Below, one piece after another: positions 50,701 through 62,115 of a stretch of DNA of 64,000 nucleotides; position 1 is the stretch's first letter; each line of letters begins with the position of its first letter. Position numbers and translations under genes: made by a program. The stretch comes from Ailanthus altissimus (lineage: Eukaryota > Streptophyta > Magnoliopsida > Sapindales > Simaroubaceae), in assembly GCA_946807835.1 (NCBI GenBank), contig OX327709.1:21639501-21703500 (forward strand), given 5' to 3'. The notes beneath the pieces were generated by a model. That model saw only the letters and a list, made by a program, of their open reading frames with translations, was not told where the DNA came from and did no database searches.

Positions 50701-52923
50701 TATCTATTAGTGACATGTCTCCAATTATACATTCAACATTGCTGTTCTCTGTTTGACTGCTGTATTGAAATGGATGAAAGTTGTCGGGTTATGCTAAATG
50801 AGGGTACCCATTCTCTAGTATTTCTTGTAGTTGCTTGCATAGAAAATGCTTAAATTATCATTTTTCTTTTTCTATGGCTTTAAAGATTGAGTGAGTAGAC
50901 TCTGGCTTGCCATAGTCCAACTAATGGGTTTATGATACCCACTGAAGGTTCCATTTCTTAGTTAGCTATTACACCGTTTAGTTCACCCATATTTTCTTAC
51001 AATTTCTGTGAATCAAATTTATCTGCTGCTCCTTTATTTTCTAATTTGATTTCATTTTTATGGTGTAGTCCCGAAGCATGTGCAGCTATATTGTGGAAGA
51101 CTGCCAAAGCTGCTCCTAAGGTTTATATAGCACTAATGTGTTTGTCAATCAGTGAAGAACTATTTTATAGTTTCCCACTGAATGCTTTTTCCTGTACAGG
51201 CAGCTGAGAAGCTGAAGATTACTGCATCAGAGTTGTGCAGGCTGCAAATTGCCGATGGAGTGATCCCAGTAATAGCCTCTCCATGTTCATGTCTTCTCTT
51301 TTTTTTTTTTGGTCTTTCTCTGTTCTTATTTCTATCCTTAATCTATGGAGATTTGCTGGAAACCATGACGAGAAGTGCTTTATCCAATCTATAACTGAGA
51401 GTAAACATAGGCTGCTCAATTAGATACCAATGATAATTTTTTCCATTTAATATCTCTGTTTGACATTTGACTAGAATGCCGTATTCTGTCTTTCACCCTT
51501 CTCTGATGCTGTCACAGTGAGTCAGATTTGTATTTTCTTTTGCACTTCTATGGTACTCTCTGTGGCATCTTAAACTACTTTGTCATTTCCACAGGAGCCA
51601 CTGGGGGGTGCACATGCGGATCCATCTTGGACTTCACAACAGATAAAAATTGCTATAAATGAAACTATGGGTGTGAGTGGCACTGACACTAGTTCTTCAA
51701 GAATCAACTTTATCCAATTATATTTTAATGTAAATCTTTGGTTCTCACAGGAGCTTGAGAAGATGGACACACAAGAGCTACTAAAGCATCGCAATCTTAA
51801 GTTCCGAAAAATTGGTGGGTTCCAAGAAGGAATCCCGATTGATCCTAAGAGAAAAGTCAACATGAAAAAGAAAGATGAACCCATAGCTGGAAAAACTTCA
51901 AATCAGGAGTTGGAGGGTGAGGTTGAAAAACTGAAACAGCAAATTTTGAAAGCTAAGGAGTCATCTAGCACACCACCAGACGTAGCTCTGAACGAAATGA
52001 TAGAGAAACTGAAAAGAGAGGTTGATCATGAATTCTCTGAGGCAGTTAAAGCCATGGGCTTGCAGGACAGGTTAGCGGCATTGCGGGAAGAGTTTTCAAG
52101 AGCAAATTCTCCAGACCAACTTATGCATCCAGTTCTAATGGACAAGATTGCAAAGCTTAAAAATGAGTTCTACCAAGGCCTGTCAGCAGCTCCTAATTAT
52201 GCTAGCTTGAAGTATAAGCTTGACATGTTGAAGGGATTTTCTAGAGCCATGAGTCTCTCAGAGAACAAAAATAAGACTGTGCTATTGAAGCAAGAAATCA
52301 ATAAAAAATTTAAAGAAGTCATGGATCGGCCTGACATAAAGGAAAGGATGGAAGCAATAAAGGCTGAACTTCAAGATTCCGGGGCATCGAACTTCGGGGA
52401 TCTAGATGAAGATCTGAAGGAAAAGATTGTTGAGATGAAGAAAGAGATAGAATCAGAAGTAATTGATGTTCTTAAGTCCACGGGTTTGGATGTTGAGACT
52501 GTAAAATCAAAGGCAAAAGAGCTCAGTGAGCAGACTTCATTTTCAAACTTCAGGGATAAGATGGAAAATTTGAATGAAGAAATTAACAAGAAGATTGAAG
52601 AAGTTACCAATTCATCAGATGTGAAAGACATGATTGAATTGCTGAAGTTAGAGATAGCAAAGGCAGGAAAGACACCTGACAGGGCATCTAAAAGCAAGAT
52701 TGAGGCTCTAGAACAACAAATTAAGCAAAAGATTTCGGAGGCTATAAATTCCTCCAAACTAAAGGAGAAGCATGAGGAGCTGATGGCAGAAATTTTGGAA
52801 GCCACAACATCTCCTGAAGGATTAGATGGAACTTTGAACAATGAACATGCAGAGGATGACAGTTCCAAATACAATGAGTCAAGAGTAGAGATTAATGTGG
52901 GTGGAAACCGTTCCGTTGCGTAG
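47702..52923 (+). CDS. CAC3: Acetyl-CoA carboxylase carboxyltransferase alpha subunit, plastid (10 exons, 769 aa)
   Basis: With the plastid-encoded beta subunit it transfers carboxyl from biotin to acetyl-CoA to make malonyl-CoA, the committed step of fatty-acid synthesis. Exons: 47702-48025, 48135-48209, 49578-49685, 49817-49977, 50114-50228, 50312-50466, 51069-51120, 51200-51268, 51595-51672 and 51751-52923, all GT-AG. Residues 1 to ~55 look like a transit peptide. The AccA domain spans about residues 90-400 ([63 protein letters not shown]). The remaining ~350 residues are a lysine/glutamate-rich coiled-coil extension typical of plant alpha subunits. The length agrees with the plant family. 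A further spliced segment may lie in the 3' UTR (TAGT/GTAAGTT at 52925, acceptor near 53170). Intact. Confidence 0.95.
48662..49125. repeat. Imperfect fold-back repeat in CAC3 intron 2
   Basis: The left arm (about 48662-48846) is the diverged reverse complement of the right arm (about 48947-49125), with a ~100-bp loop. Paired words include CATGAGTTCTTCC with GAAGAACTCATG, CCACTTGTCTAATTAAGTGG with its partner near 49060, and ATGTAACTTC with GAAGTTGCAT. Both arms contain a TATA-like box. The palindrome is also present in the captured copy at 43165-43620. Confidence 0.7.
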
Positions 52924-54626
52924 TGTAAGTTCCATCTTTTCTCTTATAGCTTCTTTAATTTGTAATTTTGAATCTTAAGTTATTTCCGTTGGAATCATTG
53001 GAGTGCCGTTCTTTATTTAATTGGAGCAGCTTTTCTTAATTCCTTCACAGCTGAAAATGTCAGATTATCTTTTCCTTCTCCTTTAGTAAATAGTGCTGCA
53101 CATTTGCATCTGTTGGTATCTTTAGTAGGTTTATTTATGAATTTAATTTATATTTTCTCCTGATATGCAGTATTTATGGTTCTCTTCCTATGTCACTGGT
53201 GAAGATGATAGAAAGCAGATGGCGGCAATCCATCAGGTGCTTAGAGCTGTGTTGGGGACATACTTCAACCCTAAGCCTTGCAGGTCACCGTTGCTTAGAG
53301 TGCACAAGTTTTTGCAGCTATGCCAACATAAGAGAGAGTTAGCACACCATATATCTGCTTCTTCTTTTAGCTGGAACTGTTCCTTAATATTTTGGATTAG
53401 GTTTAACTAATTTGTCAGTTTCCTTGTTTGTTTTAATCCTTTATTTTTATATATCTTGTTAGAATTTGGTTTATCTTTCAATTGATAGACAAAGAACACT
53501 GTATAGGTTATGCAAGGTGCAAGGGAAGCTAATAACATGCTTCCATTATCAACAATAATACTTATGTTTTGGTGATTGGTTATATACAACTTCTTGTCGC
53601 TTAAGAAACCTATTTTTGTTGTCAATGGTTTCATGTTTTTCGATTTGGCTTTAGGATTGCAGTGCACTCCTATTGCGATAACTATTTCATATTTGAATGT
53701 AGTATTAAATCTACCTGTAGTCTTCCATCTGCTTGTTGGGGCTGGGCTGTTCCCGTTGGTCAGAGCAAAGTAATGGTAGAGAAGCTTCTGTCAAAATTGA
53801 TTTTGGGTATGGTTATTGTAATGAAAATACTTTGCCTAGACAAAACTTGCCTCTCTAACAAAAATGTGCTTACATGTAAAAGTGGGATAAAAAATCGAGA
53901 TTAGTGTTTAAAAGTAGTTTTTTTTTTAAAACAAAATCTTATTTTGGTCCCTCAATGCAAACTTTATTAGCAAAATATTTTATTTTCTTTATTTTAGTCT
54001 CTTAATACATTTATGAATTTTATTAATTAAATATTTAATATTTAAATTATTTTATTTTTAAAGTATTTTTACATCTTTTTATTACAAATCATTTGATTAA
54101 AATTTAATTTTAAAATATATTTTAAAATTAGTTAAAATAAATAAATTTAAAATAATATAGATTAAAATTTGATAAATTTAATTAAAAATAATAAAAAAAT
54201 TTGATAAAAAAACATAAAGAAAAAGATTTAAACTACGTCTTAATGATAGAGCCTCACACCTTTAATGCAAGGTTTGTTATTTTTGTTTTTAATTTTATTA
54301 TTTTATACTTTTTTAAATTTATTTATAAAATTATTTATTTTCAATTTATATAATATTTAATCGAATAATTTGTCAACAAAAATTATAAATTTTTAAAAGT
54401 GATTATTTTTAGATATTTCTCAAAAAAATAAAAATCAATCAAGAATCATTAAATGGGCTTATGGGCACAAAGTCGGTCGTTTCTGAGTTGTAATTGATTG
54501 TTCAGCAACTAAAGAAGCACAATTAGAAGCGTAATTAAAGCCAGAAAATTAAGAGCTAAGTTGAAACTTCAATAGGGCCATTCTAGTAATCAAATTTCAA
54601 GCACTAAAAGGGGGATACATCAACAA
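52924..54626. other. CAC3 3' region and AT-rich spacer
   Basis: 52925-53170 looks like a 3' UTR intron, and 53171 to about 53400 may be the last non-coding exon of CAC3. 53900-54430 is very AT-rich with no feature. No gene recognised. Confidence 0.5.
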
Positions 54627-55418
54627 TCAATACACGAAGGGAATGACAGCTTTTCTATTCTTAGGATAATCCTCACCAAACTTCTCCAAATACCACTGAT
54701 GATACGCACGTGCCCTGGGAAACAAATTGGCAAACGTGTAAAGGAAAAACCCAAAACCCACCCAAGACCACGTCATCACAGCCCACCCAAACCACTCCAC
54801 CACTTCACCAAAATAATTTGGACAACTCACAAGCTCAAACCACCCTCCTCTTGGCACTTTATACCCCCCACCTTGTTTCTTTAGCCCCACCAAAACTTTG
54901 TCGGCCCAAATATTCACCCACATGCCGCCCAAGAAAATCACCAAACCAATCAGAAACCGCCACCAAAACAACCTCCCATCACCGTCGTAATTCTTGTAAT
55001 GAGACACCCATCTGGCTTGCAAATAAGCGTTCAGGACATTAAACCCAAATGCCAACAAGGCCACGGACACAGGAAAACCACCGGTTTGTTGAGTGGTATT
55101 TCGATAGAGACGAAGTGGGTAGATGCAGGTACGATGAAAGTAATGGAAGAGAAAAGGTGAGATCAAAAGGAGGGATTTCGGATTGGTAAAGTTGCGACCA
55201 AACGGGAAGATAGAAAGCGTGATCCAAAGGGTGGGACTCTCCATAAGAAACCAGGCCAACGGAGTTGACATGGTGGGGCCCCACCCTGGACGGTGGTGCT
55301 TGCCGTAGGGGGCTTGGAGGAAGCGGAGGGCGATGAATGTTGGAGGGGCGATGAGGTAGAGAGTGAGAAGGCAGTTGTTGAAGAGAGTCTGATCTGACGA
55401 TGACGATGCCGATGCCAT
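54627..55418 (-). CDS. DET2: Steroid 5-alpha-reductase DET2 (single exon, 263 aa)
   Basis: NADPH-dependent enzyme of the ER that reduces the delta-4 double bond of campesterol-derived 3-oxo steroids in brassinosteroid synthesis. Intronless, as in other plants. Several membrane segments are visible (LLTLYLIAPPTFIALRFLQA near the N-terminus, LIGLVIFLGGMWVNIWAD in the middle, VMTWSWVGFGFFLYTFANLF near the C-terminus). Family motifs are APYGKHHRPGWGP, the substrate-pocket region HRTCIYPLRL, PRGGWFELVSCPNYFGEVVE and the C-terminal NADPH-binding AYHQWYLEKFGEDYPKNRKA. Length is within a residue of the Arabidopsis type. The chosen start MASASSSSDQ is the only ATG fitting the family N-terminus. Intact. 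Confidence 0.95.
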   Translation of the reverse strand: MASASSSSDQTLFNNCLLTLYLIAPPTFIALRFLQAPYGKHHRPGWGPTMSTPLAWFLMESPTLWITLSIFPFGRNFTNPKSLLLISPFLFHYFHRTCIYPLRLYRNTTQQTGGFPVSVALLAFGFNVLNAYLQARWVSHYKNYDGDGRLFWWRFLIGLVIFLGGMWVNIWADKVLVGLKKQGGGYKVPRGGWFELVSCPNYFGEVVEWFGWAVMTWSWVGFGFFLYTFANLFPRARAYHQWYLEKFGEDYPKNRKAVIPFVY

Positions 55419-56424
55419 TTGGTCGAAGAGAGAAAAGATGGACTTGCAAGCGAATGTTTGTCAAAGAAATGACTTAAAAGCGGAATGTTGGGTTGGGATA
55501 TTATGTTTTGTTTTATCAAATTAATTGCATTTTGTGGGGCCTTTTAGTATAATGGTGGTGGGGTAGGTGATTTCATTTTCCAATTTTAAAGCATCTCCCT
55601 TTAAGGTTCTTCTAGGAAAACATTGTTATTATTATTATTATTTTTTTGGAGAGATTAAAATAAGTTCAATGAATGTTATGATTACCTTGTCAAGGTCAAG
55701 TTTCCAATCGTCTCAATTGATTGTGTTTTTTTTTTAGTGTATCTTTTTTATATGAATTAGTGTTGATGTTGGCTTTAAAATTTGTATGATAATTTTTTTT
55801 TAAAAAAATTGCATTGTGGGTTAGTTCGTTTTGAGGTATTATATTTTATTCGATTATAATTTTTTATCTATTAGAATCGAATAAGATTTGATTCTTCGTT
55901 CTATATAAGACTTGATTCTTCGTCGTATAGGAATCATTTGTGCTCAATAATACAACAATATCATTTTCTCTCAATTTTATCTATTTCGTTTCTAGCTTTC
56001 AACTAGAATTCTCATTATTTCATGATATTTTTTTTAACTTTATTATTGAATTTTGTTTATTCTTCTTCGTGAAGAATTCATATTCTATAATTTGCTTATT
56101 ATTCTACAGGTTAAGTTTATTGTAAATTTTATTTGTATAAATTAAATTTGATTTTATCTTATTTGATGAATTTCTAACCTCAATTTCTTGTGAATTTGAA
56201 GTGACCCATCATTTTAATAAAACACTAAACATATAATAATTCAATCCCTTAGTTTTTATTTACGAACAATTAGATACCATTTTAATGATCTATTACAATT
56301 CTTATTTTTTTTTAAAATACCTTTAGCATTGTTTTATGTGTAATTAAATTGCATCTATTATTTTATCTTTAAATTTTGTTCAACATGTAAATATTTTTAT
56401 TAAAAATGATAAGAAAATGCTCTA

Positions 56425-57360
56425 ATATCATTGAAAAAAGATAAAGACAATGAAATTTTTTTTTAAAAAAAATTGTAAAAAGTTGCATCTTTATTATATT
56501 ACAAATGCAACAGAATAAATCTTTATATAGGTTTTAAATTAATATAAATATATATAAAAAAATTAAATATAACGTATTAATTATAAAATATAAGTGGTAT
56601 AAATTAATTGTCTTTATTTTTTTATACATTTAACATCCCTTCTTTAAACTCAAGTTTCTTCAAACTTAAGATGGTAGAAGTTTGAGTTTGAAAATAAATT
56701 TTAATAATACATGTTGAGATACAGTCATTGTCGGAGAGGGGCAACCATTGTCGGCGAGAGACAACTATTATAGAAGACAGATAATATTGTCGAAGAGTGA
56801 CAATATTGTCAGCGAATGACAATATTGCTGGAGTGATAAAAGCATTAAGAAGATTAACCACTGCGATTATAAATCTGTTGATAGAGAAAATAAGAAATCA
56901 ACCATTGCGAGTACAAGTGCGTTAAGAAGATCAACCACTGTAATTGCAAACGCATTGATAAAAAAACAGGAAATCAATCGTTGTGAATAAAAGTACGTTG
57001 AGATATTTTATTTTAAAAAAGATAAAGAAAGCAACAATAACTAACTCTTAAAAATAATCTAAAGGCTTTGAGAAGGATCGTAACCTAACTTTAATACAAT
57101 ATTAAAAAAGTAAAAAAAAATGCTATGACAACATGTGAAAAAAGATAAAGACATCAGAAAAATATAAAAAACAAGAAAACTGTAAATGTTACATCTTTAC
57201 TATATATGTTATATTATAAATGCTACAAAATAAGTATTTATCTAAATTTTAGGTTAATATAAATAAAAAAATATAAACATATAAATAAATTAAATATAAC
57301 CGATTAATTATAAAATATATATAATAATAATTAATTATCTTAATTTTTTAATATTTTTAA
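56425..57360 (-). repeat. Pair of ~220-bp direct repeats, possibly LTRs of a tiny decayed element
   Basis: GAAAAAAGATAAAGACA..., GCATCTTTATTATATTACAAATG..., ATTAAATATAACGTATTAATTATAAAATATA at 56425-56640 recurs with changes at 57125-57360. Each copy is preceded by a sequence resembling GCTCTGATACCATGT, the complement of a tRNA-Met primer site (GCTCTAATATCATTG at 56419, GCTATGACAACATGTG at 57122). Confidence 0.5.
56725..57000. repeat. Degenerate minisatellite
   Basis: First a ~25-bp unit around GTCGGAGAG..GACAATATT repeated about five times. It is followed by a ~60-bp unit GATCAACCACTG..ATTGCAAA..CGTTGATA repeated about three times, with drift. Confidence 0.6.
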
Positions 57361-57560
57361 CAAATTCAATTAAATGGTAGTGATTGAATAATTTATATTT
57401 TATTTCTAATGCTCTGACTTAGATCATCAAACGTATTTAGCATTAAATCTCTCATTAAAGAAAATTTTTATACAAACTTATTTATATTATATGAGATAAC
57501 ATAATATGGTTGAAAGAATGAATATAAAATAATAAATAAATTTGTACCAATTATATTATG

Positions 57561-58451
57561 TGTTGAAAAATTAGTGATTTAATAATTTTGGTTGAATAAG
57601 AATTGAGATAAATACTAAAATGGAGAGTCATAAGAAGTCTAGAATGTATGAGACGCATATAGAGAAGTTTAGGACTTGTGGGACACGAAGAGGGAAGCGA
57701 ACCGGGACTCAAAGAAGCGAAGGAAGTGAAAAAAACGCGGGAAGTGCGTACAGGGCTGAGAGCCGCAGCACCCAGGACAGCACCCCAGCGCCACGGCGCT
57801 GGGTCCTCAGCGCCGCAGCGCTGGGTCCTCAGCGCCGCAGCGCTGGGTGCGATTTTGGCCAGCGCACAGTGCCAGGGGACGAGCGTCGCGATACTAGACA
57901 CGTCAGAAGTCCGTTTTTCTTCGAAATTTTAAGTTTTGGAAAGTTTTGGACTTCCAAAACAAGTGGACTCTTACTCCAACAAGGAATAGGGTTAGTAGGC
58001 ACGAAATACACCCTATATAAACACTTGTAAACCATTTAGTTGAGATTAAGCATTAAGAGAGACTTTAAGAGAGAGAAAGAACGGGATAGACACTTAGTGC
58101 TTGTGTGCGCTAGGGTGGAACTGTCGTTTAGGTGATCATTGTTCGTAGTAGAGCAAGGGTTTCACTAAACACTATATCCTTTCGAGGGTTCTTCAAATTG
58201 AGTTTTCCTTATAATATCTCTAGGGAGTTAATAAGAGAAGTTAGGATCCTTGAATCCACCATGGACGTAGCCAATTGACCGAACCACGTAAGATTGTGTT
58301 GTGCTCTTTTGTTTTCTGCTTTGGATTCTTGTTATTTTACTTGATTAATAGGTTATTCCGCTGCGCAAGGATATTAGGATTCTAAGTTGCATTTAAGGTT
58401 CTTCACTTCAATATAACCTCGAGAGGAAGAAGGGTATTTCCTCCCTTAACA
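57561..58451 (+). mobile_element. Solo LTR (891 bp) with 5-bp target duplication
   Basis: Runs from TGTTGAAAAATTAG to CCCTTAACA and is flanked by TTATG on both sides (57556-57560, 58452-58456). A TATA box CCCTATATAAACAC lies near 58011. No internal domains are present. It contains an unusual GC-rich 22-bp tandem repeat. Confidence 0.85.
57787..57849. repeat. GC-rich 22-bp tandem repeat with hairpin units
   Basis: Three units starting at 57787, 57809 and 57831 of the form AGCGCCGCAGCGCTGGGTCC(TC). Each contains the inverted pair AGCGC/GCGCT. The surroundings are strongly AT-rich. Confidence 0.9.
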
Positions 58452-58530
58452 TTATGTTATGTTAAACTTAACACATAAATTTTGTTTAACAACGCTTGAC
58501 AATTTTTGTCTAGCACTATCGAGAACTTTA

Positions 58531-61500
58531 TGTTGAAAATTGGCTTATATGCCAAATTGAGCCAATCCCACATTGGTGAGAGATGGCATGGAGGTGTTTT
58601 GGTTAGGCCTAAATAAGGCAAGGCTCTCCTTGAGATTAAGTGTACTTTTGAGAATATTTCTCTTCTCCCCTTTTATTTGTAGGATCTCTTTATGAGAACC
58701 TCATAGTTCAAGGGTTTTACATTTAAATCCTTGAAAGTTGTAAGAATTCAATTTTTTTCTTCATTTTTGGGCACTTGTAGTAATACCCTATTGTTTGGGT
58801 AATTACAGTATTAGCCCTACTACTTGGGTATTTGTAGTTTGACCCAATAGTTAGGGTGTAGTAACCAGTATCCACGACTGGTAAGAATAAGTATTTATAT
58901 ATGTATAAATATACGTATTTTATTTGTATGTTGGTGATACTTGAATTATATATTGTTATTAGTAATATTTTATAGGTTAAGGATATACGATTAGTATTGG
59001 GTTTATTTGTATGACTTTAGATTTATTTTAGGGACCAAATTGTTATACTTTGAAAGTTTTGGGGGCAAATTCGTAAATACCAAAAATTAACCACTTAGTA
59101 TAAAAATACACTTTTAAAAACCCTAATTCTCTCATTTTGGTCGAGCTACCCATTTTTAGAGAGAGAAGAGAGAAATAAAGGAGAGAGAAAGAGAAGAAGA
59201 AGAAGAAAAAGAAGAAGAAATTGGAATTTTGGATCTTTAGAGGTATATCACAACTAATTATCAATTTATTGGTGTTAATTAAGTTAATTTCTTTAAGTTT
59301 TGATTTCTGGAAATATGTATAATTAAGGATTTGATGTGTATTTCGTTTGATGTTGTGAGAATTGATGATGATCTATAAGATAGCTTGATAAATTATGATG
59401 AATTGTGGAATTTCTGCTTGATAGTCTCTTGATCCAGGAATTTTATAACTTTTTGTAATTCGATTCTGGTTTTGAATTTTGAGTATATGAAATTAGACAT
59501 GTTAAGGATCATCTGAGACTTTGAATCGATTGAAAATTCTGGAAATTGAATTTATAGTGAATTTACCAAAATGACCCTGAAATTCTGGAAATTTCCTGTG
59601 TAAACAGTATAGTACAGTGAAAAATAATTTTCGTCCTACTGAATGATCTTCAAAAATTATGAATTTGTGGAATATGATAATTTTATATATCTAATGTGAT
59701 ATACTCGGAATTGGGAATTTAGATCAATGTGGTTGAAGTGTTATGATTTTATAAAGTGTATTAGCTCATTGCAGTATTTGATTAACAGGTTTTTAAAGTT
59801 AAACAATAAAATAGTTTTAAAATACTTTTGGCAGTTATTTTGAAGTAAAATATTTATCATGAATTGGTATATGTGTCAAGAGTATTTCTGTGGTATTTTT
59901 ACAATTTTTGAGTTAGTATATGATTTTATAAAATTAGGATATTGAATATTGTTCAGTAAGTATCTTGATCCTGTCAGGTTGGTAGTTTGGATTCGATGAT
60001 GTATATGAAATGGATTGTGTAGGAATTTTGATATAATATTCATATATAGGAAGGATATATGAGTCAAGATTAATGCATTCTGATTTTGGAGTAATTGGAC
60101 ATCATTTGATGTATTAGAAAATTTTGTTAAGTGTAAGTGGTCAGAATGACAAGTTTTGAGAAATCAAGTATTTAGACCAATTTGATGTGTTAAATGCATT
60201 GTGTATAATTTTGTAAGCTATTTAAGTATTTGTGTGAATTGTGAGGCTTATGAAAGGATTGATCTCCATTGATAGGTTAAGGAGATTTAAGCCTTATAGC
60301 TGTAAGTGCTAAGAGGTAAGTATATTAGACTTTTTACTGAAATCACAATAAACATAGTAATTGTTTTGTATGATTTTGCAAATGGGGTTAAGAATATGTT
60401 TATGTTATGTCAAAGTATATTTTGATATGAAATGTGAATATATGTTTCTGAATGTGAGCATTGACATTGAGCATGGACATACATGTGTTTTTGCAAGTGA
60501 GCTTTCAAAATAAGATGTGTTTAATAAAGAAAGCTTTTGAAGTGTAATATGTCCATGAGAAATATTTTGTATTTTGAGGGTACTTGAACTCACTGTTAAC
60601 TTAGTAGGCATTTTATGTGATTTGTGGAGCCTTTATGTGTGGCCTTTCCTTCGGGATTGGTATATGTTATGTGTTCCGTATGTAGGGAGGATCCTATTGG
60701 TACCTAAAGGAAGTGTGAGTCATCACATTCGTGTGGTGGCGTATTGGTACATGTGAGAGGACTTACCGATGATCAGGGTGAGGGTTTGGCTTTTACCTTC
60801 GGGCATAAGCGTTATATATGTGTGATTTAAAGACCTCACTTGTACTATTCCTCTCATACGGTATGTCACCTACGAGTGACATTTGGCTCATTATGTGATA
60901 TGTGATATGTAAGTCCTACTAAGTAGTAGTTGAGTGATGGTATTCCTATTATGTGTTTTGAAAGAATGTGTAAGCGCTTACATGATATGTGATTTGATAA
61001 GATTATGATTTTGATTGATCACAGCATATCATACATATGCATTGTGTACATATATGCATTTGTATTTGATATATGAAAAATTAGTATGCTTACTGAGTTT
61101 TATACTCATTATAGTTTATGGTGATTTCAGGTAAATAAGGTGCATGTGTGCTTAGCGGATTTGGCAAGACTTCTGCTATTCCTTGGGTTCCCTAAGTTGC
61201 TAGGTTGTTGTGTGTTTCATTTGGGGACACGTGGGATAGGATATTTGGTTTGTCCCTATTGAATAAATACTTATGTATTATTTCATTGTGTGTGGATTGG
61301 ATTTGGTTTAAGTTTTATAAAGTGTGGTTATTGGATGATTTTAAGTAAGAATTTGCAATGGATATATTCTGGGCTCCCGGTAACAAAGTTGCTACTGGTG
61401 ACGTAGTAGAGTGTTAATCTCTGAGAAAACTCTGCGTATCTCCGGTTTAATAATTGTCCCAGTCATAATTCAATTGCTATAATTCTGAAATAAATTGAAA

Positions 61501-61942
61501 TGAATGTTTAAATATTGTCAAGAGAAGTTTATATTTATATGTTAGGTTATGATTGATTTTAGTGTTGAACTTACTAGCAACTTGCTAAGGATTTCTGTGT
61601 TGAATGAAAGTTGAAAATTTTGTGTAATATTATTTATGAGTGCACATGCAGTGAATGAATGTAAGTGATGTCGTGTGTCGGATCTTTTGGGTCTGGGGCG
61701 TGACATAGGGAATTTGTATTGTGGCCCAAAAACTTTGTAACTTCTCTTGAAGATAGTGGATTTATTCTAGTGGAGCCTGAGGACGTAGGTAACATTACCG
61801 AACCTCGTTAAACTTGGTATTCTTTCCTTTTTTGCATATTGTTGGATGTTTGGTTGCCTTGTTGTGGTATGGCTAGCATTATTTATTGTCCGCATAATAA
61901 TTAGTAATAGTGCTAATTGTTGTTTGAACGCTTCTTGGTGCA
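58531..61942 (+). repeat. 5' LTR of the TNT1-like Copia element, split by a solo LTR
   Basis: The LTR starts TGTTGAAAATTGGC, is interrupted at 58856/58857, resumes at 61711 and ends GGTGCA just before the primer site. Without the insertion and its duplicated 5 bp it is about 558 bp. The first part includes the CAATCCCACATTGG motif common in plant Copia LTRs. Confidence 0.7.
58857..61705 (+). mobile_element. Solo LTR (2.85 kb) inside the TNT1-like LTR
   Basis: Begins TGTAGTAACC and ends GGGGCGTGACA, with a perfect target duplication TAGGG at 58852-58856 and 61706-61710. It has no coding capacity. The ending and the length resemble long Gypsy-type plant LTRs, though the family is not certain. 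A GAA-rich tract lies at about 59190-59220. Confidence 0.8.
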
Positions 61943-61947
61943 ATAAG

Positions 61948-61960
61948 TGGTATCAGAGCC
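61948..61960 (+). other. tRNA-Met primer-binding site of the TNT1-like element
   Basis: TGGTATCAGAGCC, 5 bp after the LTR end; the classic Copia site complementary to initiator tRNA-Met. Confidence 0.9.
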
Positions 61961-62115
61961 CCAGGTTTAGGACAGTGAGTGGCTATTTTCTATTGAGCAC
62001 TTACTACTATTCTGGGTTGGTGAATTTTTTGAATTGCTAGTTGTTGGATATAATTATTTGGTGGAGTTTGGTTATTTGTGATATTGTGTATCGAGCTCAT
62101 TTGTGCGAGGTAGCT

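Larger units (their letters stand above)
55419..57555. other. DET2 upstream region and AT-rich repeat-bearing spacer
   Basis: The first few hundred bases are the DET2 promoter. The rest is AT-rich, with no gene. Two direct repeats of ~220 bp (56425-56640 and 57125-57360) and a degenerate minisatellite between them (56725-57000) are the only structures seen. Confidence 0.5.

Noticed and set aside
52371..52874. Long open frame on the minus strand opposite the CAC3 last exon
   Set aside because: It is the antisense shadow of the lysine/glutamate-rich coiled-coil; it is serine/phenylalanine-rich with no family resemblance.
47702..52923. Plastid DNA insertion (because the product is a carboxylase subunit)
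   Set aside because: The alpha subunit is nuclear in plants, and this gene has nuclear introns and a transit-like N-terminus.
57551..58030. Alanine- and arginine-rich open frames on both strands
   Set aside because: They come from the GC-rich 22-bp repeat in the solo LTR; the repeat is open in several frames and no protein is expected.
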